DNA of 64,000 nucleotides from assembly GCA_963678775.2 (NCBI GenBank), contig CAXXGR010000008.1:1-64000 (forward strand), given 5' to 3'. The translations under genes and the position numbers were made by a program. Positions 25,326 through 34,353 of this stretch are shown piece by piece. Position 1 is the first letter of the stretch. Each line of letters opens with the position of its first letter. The notes below the pieces were generated by a model that made no database searches, was not told the DNA's origin, and saw only the letters and a list, made by a program, of their open reading frames with translations. This DNA is from JBFHIJ01 sp963678775 (lineage in GTDB: Bacteria > Bacteroidota > Ignavibacteria > Kapaibacteriales > UBA2268).

Positions 25326-27428
25326 TTATATAAGCATATCTGAGTTTCTTAGTAGTTTCAATTCGTCTAAGAAATAGTCTTGAGAGCTAAATTCTGCTTC
25401 CGGATTCTTAGGTTTAATTTTTACATATTCGCCCGTGTCTGTGAGTTTCCAAGACTTTTTGTTATCTGCCCAGTAAATATTTAAAGCGTCCCAAATTCGT
25501 TCCCTCAGTCTTTTGTCATAGATTGGGAACATAAGTTCCATCCTTTTATGAAAGTTTCTGGACATCCAGTCTGCGCTACTAAGATAGTATTCTTCATTGC
25601 CGCCATTTTTAAAATAAAATATCCTGCTATGCTCTAAGAATCTACCTATTATGCTCCTTACTTCTATGTTTTCGCTTATACCTTCTACACCCGGACGCAA
25701 GCAGCACAATCCGCGAACTAATAATTTTATTTTTACCCCTGCCTGCGAAGCTTTATATAGTGCAGGGATCACTTCTCTATGTGCAAGCTGATTCATTTTG
25801 GCAAAAATCATTCCCGGGTTTTCAGGAGTTGAAAGCTCAATTTCTCTTTCTATTAGTTCTAATGTTCTTTTATACATTGTAGAAGGTGCGACAATAAATT
25901 CTTTCCAATCATTGAAATGAGAATATCCCGTTAGTATATTGAAAAGATGAATTGCATCTGTACCAAAATCCTGATTAGCAGTAAAAAATCCTAAATCGGT
26001 ATATAACCTGGAGGTAGATTGATTATAGTTACCGGTTGAGAGATGCAAATAAGTTCTTAGTTGCTCATTTTCTTTCCTGACTACGCTACAGATTTTGCAG
26101 TGCGTTTTCAATCCAAGCACACCATACACAACGTGCACACCATGGTTCTCTAATTCTTTTGCCCAAGAAATATTTTTCTCTTCGTCAAATCTGGCTTTGA
26201 GTTCTACAAATGCTGTTACTGATTTTCCGTCTTCAGCAGCTTTTTTAAGTGCTGCTACTATAGGAGAATTTTGACCGGTGCGGTACATCGTTATTTTAAT
26301 TGCAAGGACATTAGGGTCACTAACTGCCTGAGTAATAAACTTAAGTGTAGAAGAAGCAAAAGAATCATAAGGATGATGCACCAGCAAATCCTGCTGCTTG
26401 ATTGCATCAAATATGTTATTATCTCTACCGTTGAATTCGGCTATATTCCTGGGAGCAAATGGTTTATCCTTCAAATCACGCATCTCTAACTTCAGGAATT
26501 CCATAAAGTCCGGCAAATTGAGAGGCCTGTCATGAACATATACGTCAATAGGTTCTAAATCTAAAAATTCGGTAAGAAGTTCTACCAAAAATTCCGGCAT
26601 TTTAGAACTAACTTCCAGTCTGACAGCTGCTCTTCCCCATCTGCGTTTTTTTATTTGCTCTGCTATTTCAGAAAGTAAATCTTCAGCTTCATCTTCTGCA
26701 ATTTCTATATCAGCATCTCTCGTTACTCTAAATGTATTAGCAGTTTTTACATCTAATCCGGGAAATAATATGTTCGCAAACTCTTTGATTAGCTGCTCTA
26801 CAAGCACATAGTTATGTCCGCTTTTCCGTTCTAACTTTACAAAACGTGGCAATATAGAAGGTAACTGAACAAATGCTATTCTATCTTCAGTAATTTTTGT
26901 CTTGTCTTGAAGGACAAAAGCAACGTTTAAGCTTCTATTGATTAGCCTTGGGAATGGATTTGCCGGCCCCAAAGTTAAAGGTGTTAAAATGGGTAAGACA
27001 GAGTTTATAAAATACTGTTCAAGATCTACCTTTTCAGTAGCTGCTAAATCTCTAAAATTATGTATTTTAATTCCTTGCTTTTCAAGAGAAGGCATTATCT
27101 GGTTATTCAGTATGTTGCTATGCTTCTCATAAATTGGAACGAGTTGCTTTCGAACTTCAACTAACTGCTCTTTAGGTGTTTTACCATCGTAAGACAGCTC
27201 TACCACTTCTGATGCAATCTGCCCTTTTAATCCTGCAACCCGAATCATAAAGAACTCATCGAGATTAGAACTCAAAATGCAGCAGAATTTTAACCTTTCC
27301 AATAATGGATGTGATTTATCATCGGCTTCCATCAAAACACGTTTATTAAAATCAATAAGACTCAATTCCCGGTTAAAAAAATACTCAGGTGCATATAAAT
27401 CTATTGTATTCTTTTTTGTAGTATTCAT
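25326..27428 (-). CDS. ppk1: Polyphosphate kinase 1
   Basis: A 700-aa PPK1. It starts with YFNRELSLIDFNKRVLMEAD-type N-domain residues (here FFNRELSLIDFNKRVLMEA). The two phospholipase-D-like halves follow, with HHPYDSFASS, the LKTHCKICSV block containing the His that is phosphorylated, the HLSTGNYN motif and the second active His in LEHSRIFYF. The enzyme makes long polyphosphate chains from ATP at the inner membrane and works reversibly. Length and motifs are normal. No exopolyphosphatase gene is adjacent. It follows the LRR gene by 55 bases on the same strand. Confidence 0.97.
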   Translation of the reverse strand: MNTTKKNTIDLYAPEYFFNRELSLIDFNKRVLMEADDKSHPLLERLKFCCILSSNLDEFFMIRVAGLKGQIASEVVELSYDGKTPKEQLVEVRKQLVPIYEKHSNILNNQIMPSLEKQGIKIHNFRDLAATEKVDLEQYFINSVLPILTPLTLGPANPFPRLINRSLNVAFVLQDKTKITEDRIAFVQLPSILPRFVKLERKSGHNYVLVEQLIKEFANILFPGLDVKTANTFRVTRDADIEIAEDEAEDLLSEIAEQIKKRRWGRAAVRLEVSSKMPEFLVELLTEFLDLEPIDVYVHDRPLNLPDFMEFLKLEMRDLKDKPFAPRNIAEFNGRDNNIFDAIKQQDLLVHHPYDSFASSTLKFITQAVSDPNVLAIKITMYRTGQNSPIVAALKKAAEDGKSVTAFVELKARFDEEKNISWAKELENHGVHVVYGVLGLKTHCKICSVVRKENEQLRTYLHLSTGNYNQSTSRLYTDLGFFTANQDFGTDAIHLFNILTGYSHFNDWKEFIVAPSTMYKRTLELIEREIELSTPENPGMIFAKMNQLAHREVIPALYKASQAGVKIKLLVRGLCCLRPGVEGISENIEVRSIIGRFLEHSRIFYFKNGGNEEYYLSSADWMSRNFHKRMELMFPIYDKRLRERIWDALNIYWADNKKSWKLTDTGEYVKIKPKNPEAEFSSQDYFLDELKLLRNSDMLI

Positions 27429-27483
27429 CTATAACTCCAATTATTTCCTTTGCCAATATCTATCATAATATATGCCAAAGAAT

Positions 27484-28878
27484 TTAGAAAGTAATGCGCG
27501 TGGTAGGTAATTGCTGTTTAATTTTACTTCTTTCTTCATCGGCTATAGGATTGTCAGCAAGAAAGAGACTTTTCAGACTTTTAAAGTTAGTAAAACTTAG
27601 AGGTAGTTTTTCAATTTTGTTGTACACCGCAAGGATAATCGTCAATTTTTCTAAGTTATTCATTGATGTAGGTAAGCTGGTTAATTTATTATATGAGATA
27701 TTCAAGGAATAAAGACTTTTTGCGTTCCCAATTTCATCAGGTATATTCTTTATATTATTATTGGAAATATCTAATATGCGAAGAGACATAAGTGAGCATA
27801 TAGACAAGGGGAAAGCATTGAATCGATTATCATGCAAAGTCATATATTCTAATGACTGCATGTTTATAATCTCAGATGGTAAAGCTCTCACGTTACAACT
27901 ATTCATAATAAGAGTTTTGAGATTAACCATATCTGTTAATTGCCGTGGGAAGTAACCTGCTCGATTCCCTGATAAATCAATCTTCCTAAGATTATTCAGA
28001 TTAGAAAAATTATCAGGTAATTTTGATAAGTTGTTGAATCCAATATATAATTTTTCTAATTGAGCCAAATTAGAGACTTCGTTTGGAAGCTTTTGTAAAC
28101 CACAATTAGAAACATCCAATTCTCTCAGTTTTGTCAGACTTCCGATTTGTTTCGGCAGAGAAGATAATATATTAGAAGATACATTTAGAGATTCTAAATT
28201 TTGAAAAATTGATATTTTGTATGGTAATTCATACAGTTTGTTTTTGCTCAAATTAAGAGTAGTTAAACCACGTAGATTAAACAACTGTGGTGGAAATAAA
28301 CTAATTTCATTTACTGACAAATCTAAATGTTGCAAATTTTTCAACAAGCCAAATTTTTCAGGGAGATTGGTAATTTTATTTTTAGATATATCGAACTGCT
28401 CTAAAGTTTGTAATTTAATTATATTTTCAGGCAAATAATATACTTTATTTTCAGAAATAATCAACTGTTTGAGTTTTGGCAATCCTAACACAGCATCAGG
28501 GATTTTTTGCAAATCATTACCTGATATTATTAAAGTTTCTAACTCTTTAAGCTGAGACAGTTCATGTGGCAAATCTGTCAAACTATTATTACTCAAATCA
28601 AGAAATCTGAGTTTTGAAAAAAGACTGATATTGCGAGGAATTTCATTTAAATTCCAGCCATTGAGGGACAGTCTTTCAAGCTTTTCAGATTGAACTAAAG
28701 CTTCCTTAAAAGTTGTAAACGCTTTTCTTTGACGTAACAGTCTTGGGCCTTGTTTAGCTTCAAGTTCCTGCAATCCTTCAAACAAAAACATAATAAAACT
28801 TAGTATAATAAATATAGAAACTTTTATACGCACAGAAAAACCACTGATTTTTAAATTTATAATAGCAAATAAACGCAA
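27484..28878 (-). CDS. Secreted leucine-rich-repeat protein
   Basis: A protein of up to 464 aa. From about residue 65 to the end it is built of some sixteen leucine-rich repeats of 23 residues with the pattern LRxLDLSxNxLxxLPxxxxxL, for example KLRFLDLSNNSLTDLP. The N-terminus is hydrophobic (IKVSIFIILSFIMFLFEGL) and acts as signal peptide or anchor. The outer limit uses a TTG; a GTG at 28830 would give a shorter, better shaped signal peptide (VRIKVSIFIILS). LRR proteins bind other proteins; outside the cytoplasm this one could mediate surface or periplasmic contacts. No sorting domain is present at its C-terminus, which ends directly after the last repeat. Confidence 0.85.
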   Translation of the reverse strand: MRLFAIINLKISGFSVRIKVSIFIILSFIMFLFEGLQELEAKQGPRLLRQRKAFTTFKEALVQSEKLERLSLNGWNLNEIPRNISLFSKLRFLDLSNNSLTDLPHELSQLKELETLIISGNDLQKIPDAVLGLPKLKQLIISENKVYYLPENIIKLQTLEQFDISKNKITNLPEKFGLLKNLQHLDLSVNEISLFPPQLFNLRGLTTLNLSKNKLYELPYKISIFQNLESLNVSSNILSSLPKQIGSLTKLRELDVSNCGLQKLPNEVSNLAQLEKLYIGFNNLSKLPDNFSNLNNLRKIDLSGNRAGYFPRQLTDMVNLKTLIMNSCNVRALPSEIINMQSLEYMTLHDNRFNAFPLSICSLMSLRILDISNNNIKNIPDEIGNAKSLYSLNISYNKLTSLPTSMNNLEKLTIILAVYNKIEKLPLSFTNFKSLKSLFLADNPIADEERSKIKQQLPTTRITF

Positions 28879-28899
28879 TTTTTAGGGTAAAAAGAAATC

Positions 28900-30411
28900 T
28901 TATTTGATATTATTGCTATTATTTACATATATATTTAATTTTTTTTCAGCATACTTGGATATCTTTACAAAAGGCAAGCCTAATATTAAATAAAATATCG
29001 CAACTATTATTCCTATACCAATAAAATCGTAATATGCAGATGCTAATTGTAGATATTTTTTTGTTAACTCAACTAATGTGATTACTGAAACAAGAGAGCT
29101 ATCTTTTAGGAGCGATATAAAGTCATTGGTAACCGGAGGTATCACTAACCTACCTGCCTGTGGCAATATTACATGCCTAAGCGCCTGAGCCCTGCTCATT
29201 CCCAGAGATATAGCAGCTTCGAACTGACCTTTTGCTACGGAATTCAGACCTGCTCTAAAATTCTCAGCTTCATAAGCTGAATAATTAATGGCTAAAGTAA
29301 TAACAGCAGCTACTATTGGGTTCAATTTGATTCCCAAATTTGGTAATCCGTAAAAAATTAAATACAGCTGTATTAGCAAAGGTGTGCCTCGCACTACTTC
29401 AATGTAAGCATTTGCAACTCCTGAAAAAGGTTGTGGTGCATACACCTTCGTAACTACTATAAAAAGACCTAACAAAATAGCTAAAATCATTGACAGAACT
29501 GACAGCTGTAGGGTCATAAGTGCTGCTGCACCTAATTCCGGCATAAACCCCATATACCTTTCTACTATTCGGAGAAAGGTCATTTCTTCTTTTTGAGTTG
29601 CTACAAATTCATGATATTTAGAGGCATATACGTCGCAATCACCGTAGTCGTTTAGCTCTTCAGCTGTAGCTGTGTTCCATAAATTCCACAAACATAGAAT
29701 ATCTTTGAGTTTCTTTGATTCTACTAATGACTCTATAGCTAAATTAACTTTACTAAGTAGCAAGGTATCTTCCAGTCGCATGGCACACGCATATACAACT
29801 CTACCTACCGGCTCACCAGTCAGTTTGAATTCAGGATTCCAAGATGCTTGATAGATTGCAATCGGCTCATCTACCAGTACTGCATCAAGTCTGTCATTCT
29901 TCAAATCTGCAAAAGCATTTGCCTCACCCTCGTAGGATCTTACATTTATCCCGCCGTGCCCCTCAAGTATGTTTTCTGCCAGAGAAAACTTGAGACATCC
30001 TACGTTTTTACCTTTTAAGTCTTTTAGTGATTTATATTCTTCTGTGTTATTTTTTACTACTATTTGCTCTGAAGTATAATAATAGGGAGTAGAAAAAAGT
30101 ACTTTTTCTTTTCTTTCATTGGTAACTTCCAAGCCGTTAATAGCGATATGATAATCTTCTCTATTCAAACCCGGTATGAGACCGTCCCACTGATTTTGAA
30201 AGAACTTAGAAGTAAGTCCCATTTCTTTTGCCAGTGCTTCTGCAAAATCTTTTTCAAACCCTATTAATTTATCCGGCGAATTTGGATCCTGGAAAATATA
30301 GGGAGCATTCCCTTCTGCATCTGCTGCCCAAATCAGTTTGTCTCTTATCTCTTTGGATTGACCGATTGATAAACTCAAAATAAGAATCAATAGAGTAGTT
30401 ATTTGTTTCAT
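28900..30411 (-). CDS. Polar amino-acid ABC transporter, fused binding protein and permease
   Basis: A 503-aa fusion. After a signal peptide, residues 25-265 are a family-3 solute-binding domain (FQDPNSPDKLIGFEKDFAEA, YYYTSEQIVVKN, LDAVLVDEPIAIYQ). Residues 285-500 are a His/Glu/Gln-type permease domain with the EAA loop EAAISLGMSRAQALRHVILP, which contacts the ATPase. Fused GlnH-GlnP proteins are known in several phyla; the binding domain is thereby tethered to the outer face of the inner membrane. The ATG at 30411 is chosen over a TTG three codons earlier and lies one base after the stop of the ATPase gene. Substrate specificity (Gln, Glu, Arg or other) cannot be told from sequence alone. 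Confidence 0.92.
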   Translation of the reverse strand: MKQITTLLILILSLSIGQSKEIRDKLIWAADAEGNAPYIFQDPNSPDKLIGFEKDFAEALAKEMGLTSKFFQNQWDGLIPGLNREDYHIAINGLEVTNERKEKVLFSTPYYYTSEQIVVKNNTEEYKSLKDLKGKNVGCLKFSLAENILEGHGGINVRSYEGEANAFADLKNDRLDAVLVDEPIAIYQASWNPEFKLTGEPVGRVVYACAMRLEDTLLLSKVNLAIESLVESKKLKDILCLWNLWNTATAEELNDYGDCDVYASKYHEFVATQKEEMTFLRIVERYMGFMPELGAAALMTLQLSVLSMILAILLGLFIVVTKVYAPQPFSGVANAYIEVVRGTPLLIQLYLIFYGLPNLGIKLNPIVAAVITLAINYSAYEAENFRAGLNSVAKGQFEAAISLGMSRAQALRHVILPQAGRLVIPPVTNDFISLLKDSSLVSVITLVELTKKYLQLASAYYDFIGIGIIVAIFYLILGLPFVKISKYAEKKLNIYVNNSNNIK

Positions 30412-30412
30412 A

Positions 30413-31252
30413 CTAATCAAGTCTAATAGTTTTTAAAAATCGATCTGTTCGAATATCAGTCGGCCTTTCAAATATATCTCTTGGTTGCCCCTGCTCTATA
30501 ATTTGCCCCATATCCATGAATATCACTTTTGTAGCGTAGTCTCTTGCAAAGTTTAAATCATGAGATACAACAATTTGCGTCATTCCCTCTTGATGTAGCT
30601 TTTTCATCACGCTAAAAACTTCAAAGCTTGTTTCGGGATCTAAAGCCGAAGTAGGTTCGTCATAGAGCATTATATAGGGATTCATAGCTAAAGCCCTGGC
30701 TATTGCTACACGCTGGGCCTGGCCTCCTGAAATCATAGATGGATATTTGTCAAGATAGTCATCCATACCTACTTTGCTCAACATCTCGACAGCTTGCTTT
30801 TGAGCTTCATCCTTTTTCTCATTTTTAACAACTTCTAAGGGTATAGCTACATTATTTAAAACAGTTTTATGTGGAAAGAGGTTCAAGTTTTGGAAAAGCA
30901 TTCCCACTCTATTTCTCAGATTAACTGCATCTTTATCAAAAAGCTGTTTGTTAGCTTTTGTATATGCACGGATGCTATTTGATTTTTCTTTATCATTTTT
31001 AACGTATTCTACGACACCTTGAGAATTTCTAATTTCCAGTACATTACCAGCAATTTCTATTTTGCCATAGTCTGCAAATTCCAAAGCACTAATTGTGCGC
31101 AACAAAGTGGTTTTGCCACACCCTGACCTACCTATGATAAAAACAAATTCTCCGGAATGAACTTCCAAATCAATGTCTTTTAAGATATGCTCAGCACCAT
31201 AATATTTATTTAAATTTTCTATCTTTAAAATAGTTTCTGCCATTATCTGCAT
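30413..31252 (-). CDS. Polar amino-acid ABC transporter ATPase
   Basis: A 279-aa ABC ATPase. Walker A is IGRSGCGKTT (about residue 40), the Q-loop VGMLFQNLNLFPH, the signature MISGGQAQRVAIARAL and Walker B IMLYDEPTSALDPE, followed by the H-loop IVVSHDLNFARD. It resembles GlnQ/HisP but carries an insertion of about 30 charged residues between the first strands and the Q-loop (around NDKEKSNSIRAYTKANKQL). A second ATG three codons in (MAETILKIENL) is an equally good start. It is the first gene of the two-gene transporter unit with the fused permease. Confidence 0.93.
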   Translation of the reverse strand: MQIMAETILKIENLNKYYGAEHILKDIDLEVHSGEFVFIIGRSGCGKTTLLRTISALEFADYGKIEIAGNVLEIRNSQGVVEYVKNDKEKSNSIRAYTKANKQLFDKDAVNLRNRVGMLFQNLNLFPHKTVLNNVAIPLEVVKNEKKDEAQKQAVEMLSKVGMDDYLDKYPSMISGGQAQRVAIARALAMNPYIMLYDEPTSALDPETSFEVFSVMKKLHQEGMTQIVVSHDLNFARDYATKVIFMDMGQIIEQGQPRDIFERPTDIRTDRFLKTIRLD

Positions 31253-31470
31253 CTCATAAATTTGCTATTAAGAAATATTCTAACAATTAACATACCAGTT
31301 TTGTAAAGTTTTTTTGATTGTCGTAATTCATAACTGGTTATAGAAAATTTTCTGCTTGTTAATCAGTCCTTTGTTTAAATTGCGAATCTAAATTCGAGCG
31401 AGAAAGTCTTTCAATGAAATATACAGAAATATAACAATATATCTTAATTATAATAATAAAGGTCAAGATA

Positions 31471-32361
31471 ATGAAAGTTTTAAAAGAATATCAAAATTTT
31501 TTGGCGATTGAAGAAGAATTTTCTTCATTAGATAAATCCAAAATTGCTATTGTTTCTGCACCTTATGAGCATACAGTTTCTTATGGTGGAGGCACTGCTT
31601 TTGGACCTAAAGAAATAATTGAAGCGAGCTCACAGGTTGAGTTCTATGATGATGAATTTGACAGGGAACTTGTTTTTGAACAAGGAATAGTTAGCTTAGA
31701 GCCAATAGATTTTGATGGAAAACAAGATAAAGAGGCTCTTGATTTATTAGAAAATCAGGTAAGTACTCTTTTAGATATGGATAAATTTGTGGTTACTTTA
31801 GGTGGTGAGCATACTATTTCTTCTGCTCCCATTGCTGCTCATTTTAAAAAATATCCTAATATGTCTGTTCTGCATTTTGACGCTCATTCTGACTTACGTG
31901 ACACTTATGATGACAGTAAGTACTCGCACGCTTGCATTATGGCAAGAGTGGTTGACTTTATGGATCCTGCAAAGATTACGCAAGTTGGAATTAGAGCTCA
32001 GTGCAAAGAAGAGGCAGTGTTTATAAAAAGCAATAAGGTTAATACTTTTTATGCTTCACAGATAAGAAGAAAATTGCATGGTGAAAACTGGCAAAAAGCC
32101 ATTGTAGACACTCTTGGAGAAGAAATTTATGTTACATTTGATGTAGATTATTTCGATCCTTCTATAATGCCTGCCACCGGCACTCCGGAACCTGACGGTT
32201 TTTTATATAGTGAAACTTTAGACATATTTAGAGAAATTAGAAAGCAAGGAAAGAAAATTATTGGATTCGACGTTGTCGAATTAGCTCCGATGGAAGGATT
32301 ACATCATCCTAATCTAACAACTGCAAGATTGGTTTATAAGATGCTGAATTTTGCCTTTTAA
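31471..32361 (+). CDS. speB: Agmatinase / arginase-family ureohydrolase
   Basis: A 296-aa protein of the ureohydrolase family. The manganese ligands are visible: GGEHTISS, the HFDAHSDLRD motif, and YVTFDVDYFDPSIMPATGTP (about residues 215-235). The sequence and length fit the agmatinase branch, which turns agmatine into putrescine and urea, a route to polyamines. AAAGGTC lies just before the ATG. No arginine decarboxylase is in the window, so the substrate assignment is probable rather than certain; related enzymes act on arginine or other guanidino compounds. A long inverted repeat follows the gene. Confidence 0.87.
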   Translation: MKVLKEYQNFLAIEEEFSSLDKSKIAIVSAPYEHTVSYGGGTAFGPKEIIEASSQVEFYDDEFDRELVFEQGIVSLEPIDFDGKQDKEALDLLENQVSTLLDMDKFVVTLGGEHTISSAPIAAHFKKYPNMSVLHFDAHSDLRDTYDDSKYSHACIMARVVDFMDPAKITQVGIRAQCKEEAVFIKSNKVNTFYASQIRRKLHGENWQKAIVDTLGEEIYVTFDVDYFDPSIMPATGTPEPDGFLYSETLDIFREIRKQGKKIIGFDVVELAPMEGLHHPNLTTARLVYKMLNFAF

Positions 32362-32422
32362 TAAAAATTTTTATTGTTTCTATAATTGCTCTTATCTCAA
32401 TCATGTTGCTCAAAGAATACTC

Positions 32423-32473
32423 ATATCCCCTAAGACACTCTTTCTTTCAAGTTAAAGGTATATTAGGGGATAT
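32423..32473. terminator. Long inverted repeat between convergent genes
   Basis: Perfect 11-base arms ATATCCCCTAA (32423-32433) and TTAGGGGATAT (32463-32473) are separated by 29 bases. It sits between the ends of speB and the 5'-nucleotidase gene, so a bidirectional terminator is likely, with TTTTTT further to the right at about 32486. Confidence 0.65.
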
Positions 32474-32506
32474 TGCTTATCTTAATTTTTTCGATTATAT
32501 TTCGAA

Positions 32507-33994
32507 CTAATAAGTTCTTCTGCTTAATGTATCAAGATAATTAAACAAAGAATTTGACTGATTAGTATTCTTATCTTCTATCCATTGGATTAGAGGCACT
32601 CGCCAATTTATACCTGTGTTATAGGGTTCGGTATCATATTGCTTGAACTTATAGCTATCGCTTGTGTACATGTAATTACTTGTAAGTATTTTATAAGTTG
32701 AGTCAGGATGAAATTGCTTTCCATTGATAAAATGCAAGCCATTATCATCATAGACACCTCCATAAATAGCATCCTCAGGTTTAAGGCAGTCCACTACCCA
32801 GCTCCCTTTTAATTCAAGCTCGTAAATAATATTATCAAACGGCAACACGTTCATCACTGATGAGTTCTTAATATCACCCATAGGTATGCTTTCTCTCAAA
32901 CCTCCTATATTACTAACAGAGATATCCGCGTCAGGGAAATAGTAAAGCCACGAATCGCATACCATATTTCGCATTGCAGGAGAGTATCTGAAAATTTCGG
33001 TATCTGTATATCCTATTACGTTACCCAGCTCTTCTTCTACCGTCTCCTTCCAATTTGCAATAATATCATCTATTTGAGTATCTGAGCTTTCAGTTTTATT
33101 GTCTTTTAATTCTATAGTTACATCTGTTAATGTGTGTTTTGCTTTGTCATATTTTATTTTTGCAACAGCATATTTATTCATGAAACAACTTGCTTCGACA
33201 ATCCCCAGATGATTACTAACATCGTTATAAGTTTGATGACTGTGAGCTGCTCCGATAAAGGCTATACCCATTTCCTCTGCTACAGGTCTTAGCTCTTTTA
33301 ATTCTTCACTGGGCACATGGCAACTAAGTAATATTATATCAGCACCTGCGCCTTTTACTTCAGGAATCCATTTGTTCAAAGCTTCTGTATAATCCAGAAA
33401 TTCAAAATTTTCTACATATTCCTTTCTAGTTTCGTAAGGAGTACTTGTAGTCGTCAAACCTAACACAGCAACTTTCACTCCATCATATATTTTAATCAAG
33501 TATGGTGTAGTAAAATCAGGTATTTTTCCTGTTTGTTTGTCAATCATATTACATGACAAATATGGAAAATTTGCTTGCTCTGCTCTATGTTTCAGCACGT
33601 CCACTCCAAAATCAAATTCATGATTACCAACAGTAGTTGCATCATACCCGATGGCATTCATTACTTCAATCATTGATTCTCCTTTTGAGAATGTAGAGAT
33701 AGACTGCCCCGTAAAATTATCACCTCCACTGAGGATAATAAAATGACCTTCAGCTGTGTAGCCCTCTTGCTCTTTCCAGAGCGAAATTAAACCTGCAGCA
33801 CCGGAATTATTATCATTTTTCTCAATCCAACCGTGCTCGTCATTTGTATAAATAACTGTTAGTTCAAAGCTTCCTGTAAGAGTATTAGTTACAGTGTTAT
33901 TATCACTGCAACCACTGTAAAAAATAATACCGACAAGAATTAAAAGCATTATCAAACTACTTTTATATACTTTTTTATTGCTAAAATAATTCAT
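32507..33994 (-). CDS. 5'-nucleotidase-family lipoprotein (UshA-like metallophosphatase)
   Basis: A 495-aa lipoprotein: the signal peptide ends in a lipobox, IIFYSGC, with Cys at about residue 29. The metallophosphatase domain shows YTNDEHGW, LSGGDNFTG, TVGNHEFDFGVD, LLSCHVP and GAAHSHQTY, which supply the two-metal site. The C-terminal 5'-nucleotidase domain follows (NIGGLRESIPMGDIKNSSVM, and YKILTSNYMYTSDSYKF), which binds the nucleotide base. It likely cleaves extracellular nucleotides for phosphate and nucleoside uptake. Usual UshA is about 550 aa, so it is slightly short but complete. It is a single-gene unit with a 359-base gap upstream. Confidence 0.92.
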   Translation of the reverse strand: MNYFSNKKVYKSSLIMLLILVGIIFYSGCSDNNTVTNTLTGSFELTVIYTNDEHGWIEKNDNNSGAAGLISLWKEQEGYTAEGHFIILSGGDNFTGQSISTFSKGESMIEVMNAIGYDATTVGNHEFDFGVDVLKHRAEQANFPYLSCNMIDKQTGKIPDFTTPYLIKIYDGVKVAVLGLTTTSTPYETRKEYVENFEFLDYTEALNKWIPEVKGAGADIILLSCHVPSEELKELRPVAEEMGIAFIGAAHSHQTYNDVSNHLGIVEASCFMNKYAVAKIKYDKAKHTLTDVTIELKDNKTESSDTQIDDIIANWKETVEEELGNVIGYTDTEIFRYSPAMRNMVCDSWLYYFPDADISVSNIGGLRESIPMGDIKNSSVMNVLPFDNIIYELELKGSWVVDCLKPEDAIYGGVYDDNGLHFINGKQFHPDSTYKILTSNYMYTSDSYKFKQYDTEPYNTGINWRVPLIQWIEDKNTNQSNSLFNYLDTLSRRTY

Positions 33995-34283
33995 AATCCA
34001 AAAGCCTCAATATTGAAGTGATAAATTCCAAAAGATAAATATAATATTTATGTTCTACTTTATACTTAATCTTTTACGTCAAAATACTTTTCTGAAATCA
34101 TTTATATACCTACTTAATTAACTATGGAAGCTAAATCCGAGGAATTCAATCCTAAGAAGAGCTAATTCTTAACTAAGCAATACAAGTCAAAAGTGCAATT
34201 CAACTTAAACATTGGCATAAAAATTCAAAACATCTATTTCTTCAATATCATTTACCCTGAATGCATTTCTTAAACAAAAATAT
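33995..34283. other. Intergenic region between divergent genes
   Basis: AT-rich spacer between the 5'-nucleotidase gene (leftward) and ileS (rightward). The right end holds the ileS promoter, described separately. No T-box, tRNA-like fold or gene-sized frame was seen; a 13-codon frame at 34124 has no support. Confidence 0.6.
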
Positions 34284-34312
34284 TTGAAATTGAGAGTAAA
34301 AAAGTTTATAAT
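34284..34312 (+). promoter_or_regulatory. Sigma-70-type promoter of ileS
   Basis: TTGAAA (34284-34289), a 17-base spacer and a perfect TATAAT (34307-34312), placing the transcription start about 35 bases before the ileS ATG. This is the best E. coli-type promoter in the window. Confidence 0.8.
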
Positions 34313-34353
34313 TGTTGTTTGTATATTTTAAGTAACAGTTTAAATGGATAGTT

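Noticed and set aside
27450..27481. Imperfect palindrome CTTTGCCAATAT/ATATATGCCAAAG between the LRR gene and ppk1
   Set aside because: Several mismatches and no T-run; likely chance in AT-rich sequence.
33995..34353. T-box or other aminoacyl-tRNA-sensing leader before ileS
   Set aside because: The promoter leaves a leader of only about 35 bases, too short, and no T-box sequence is present.
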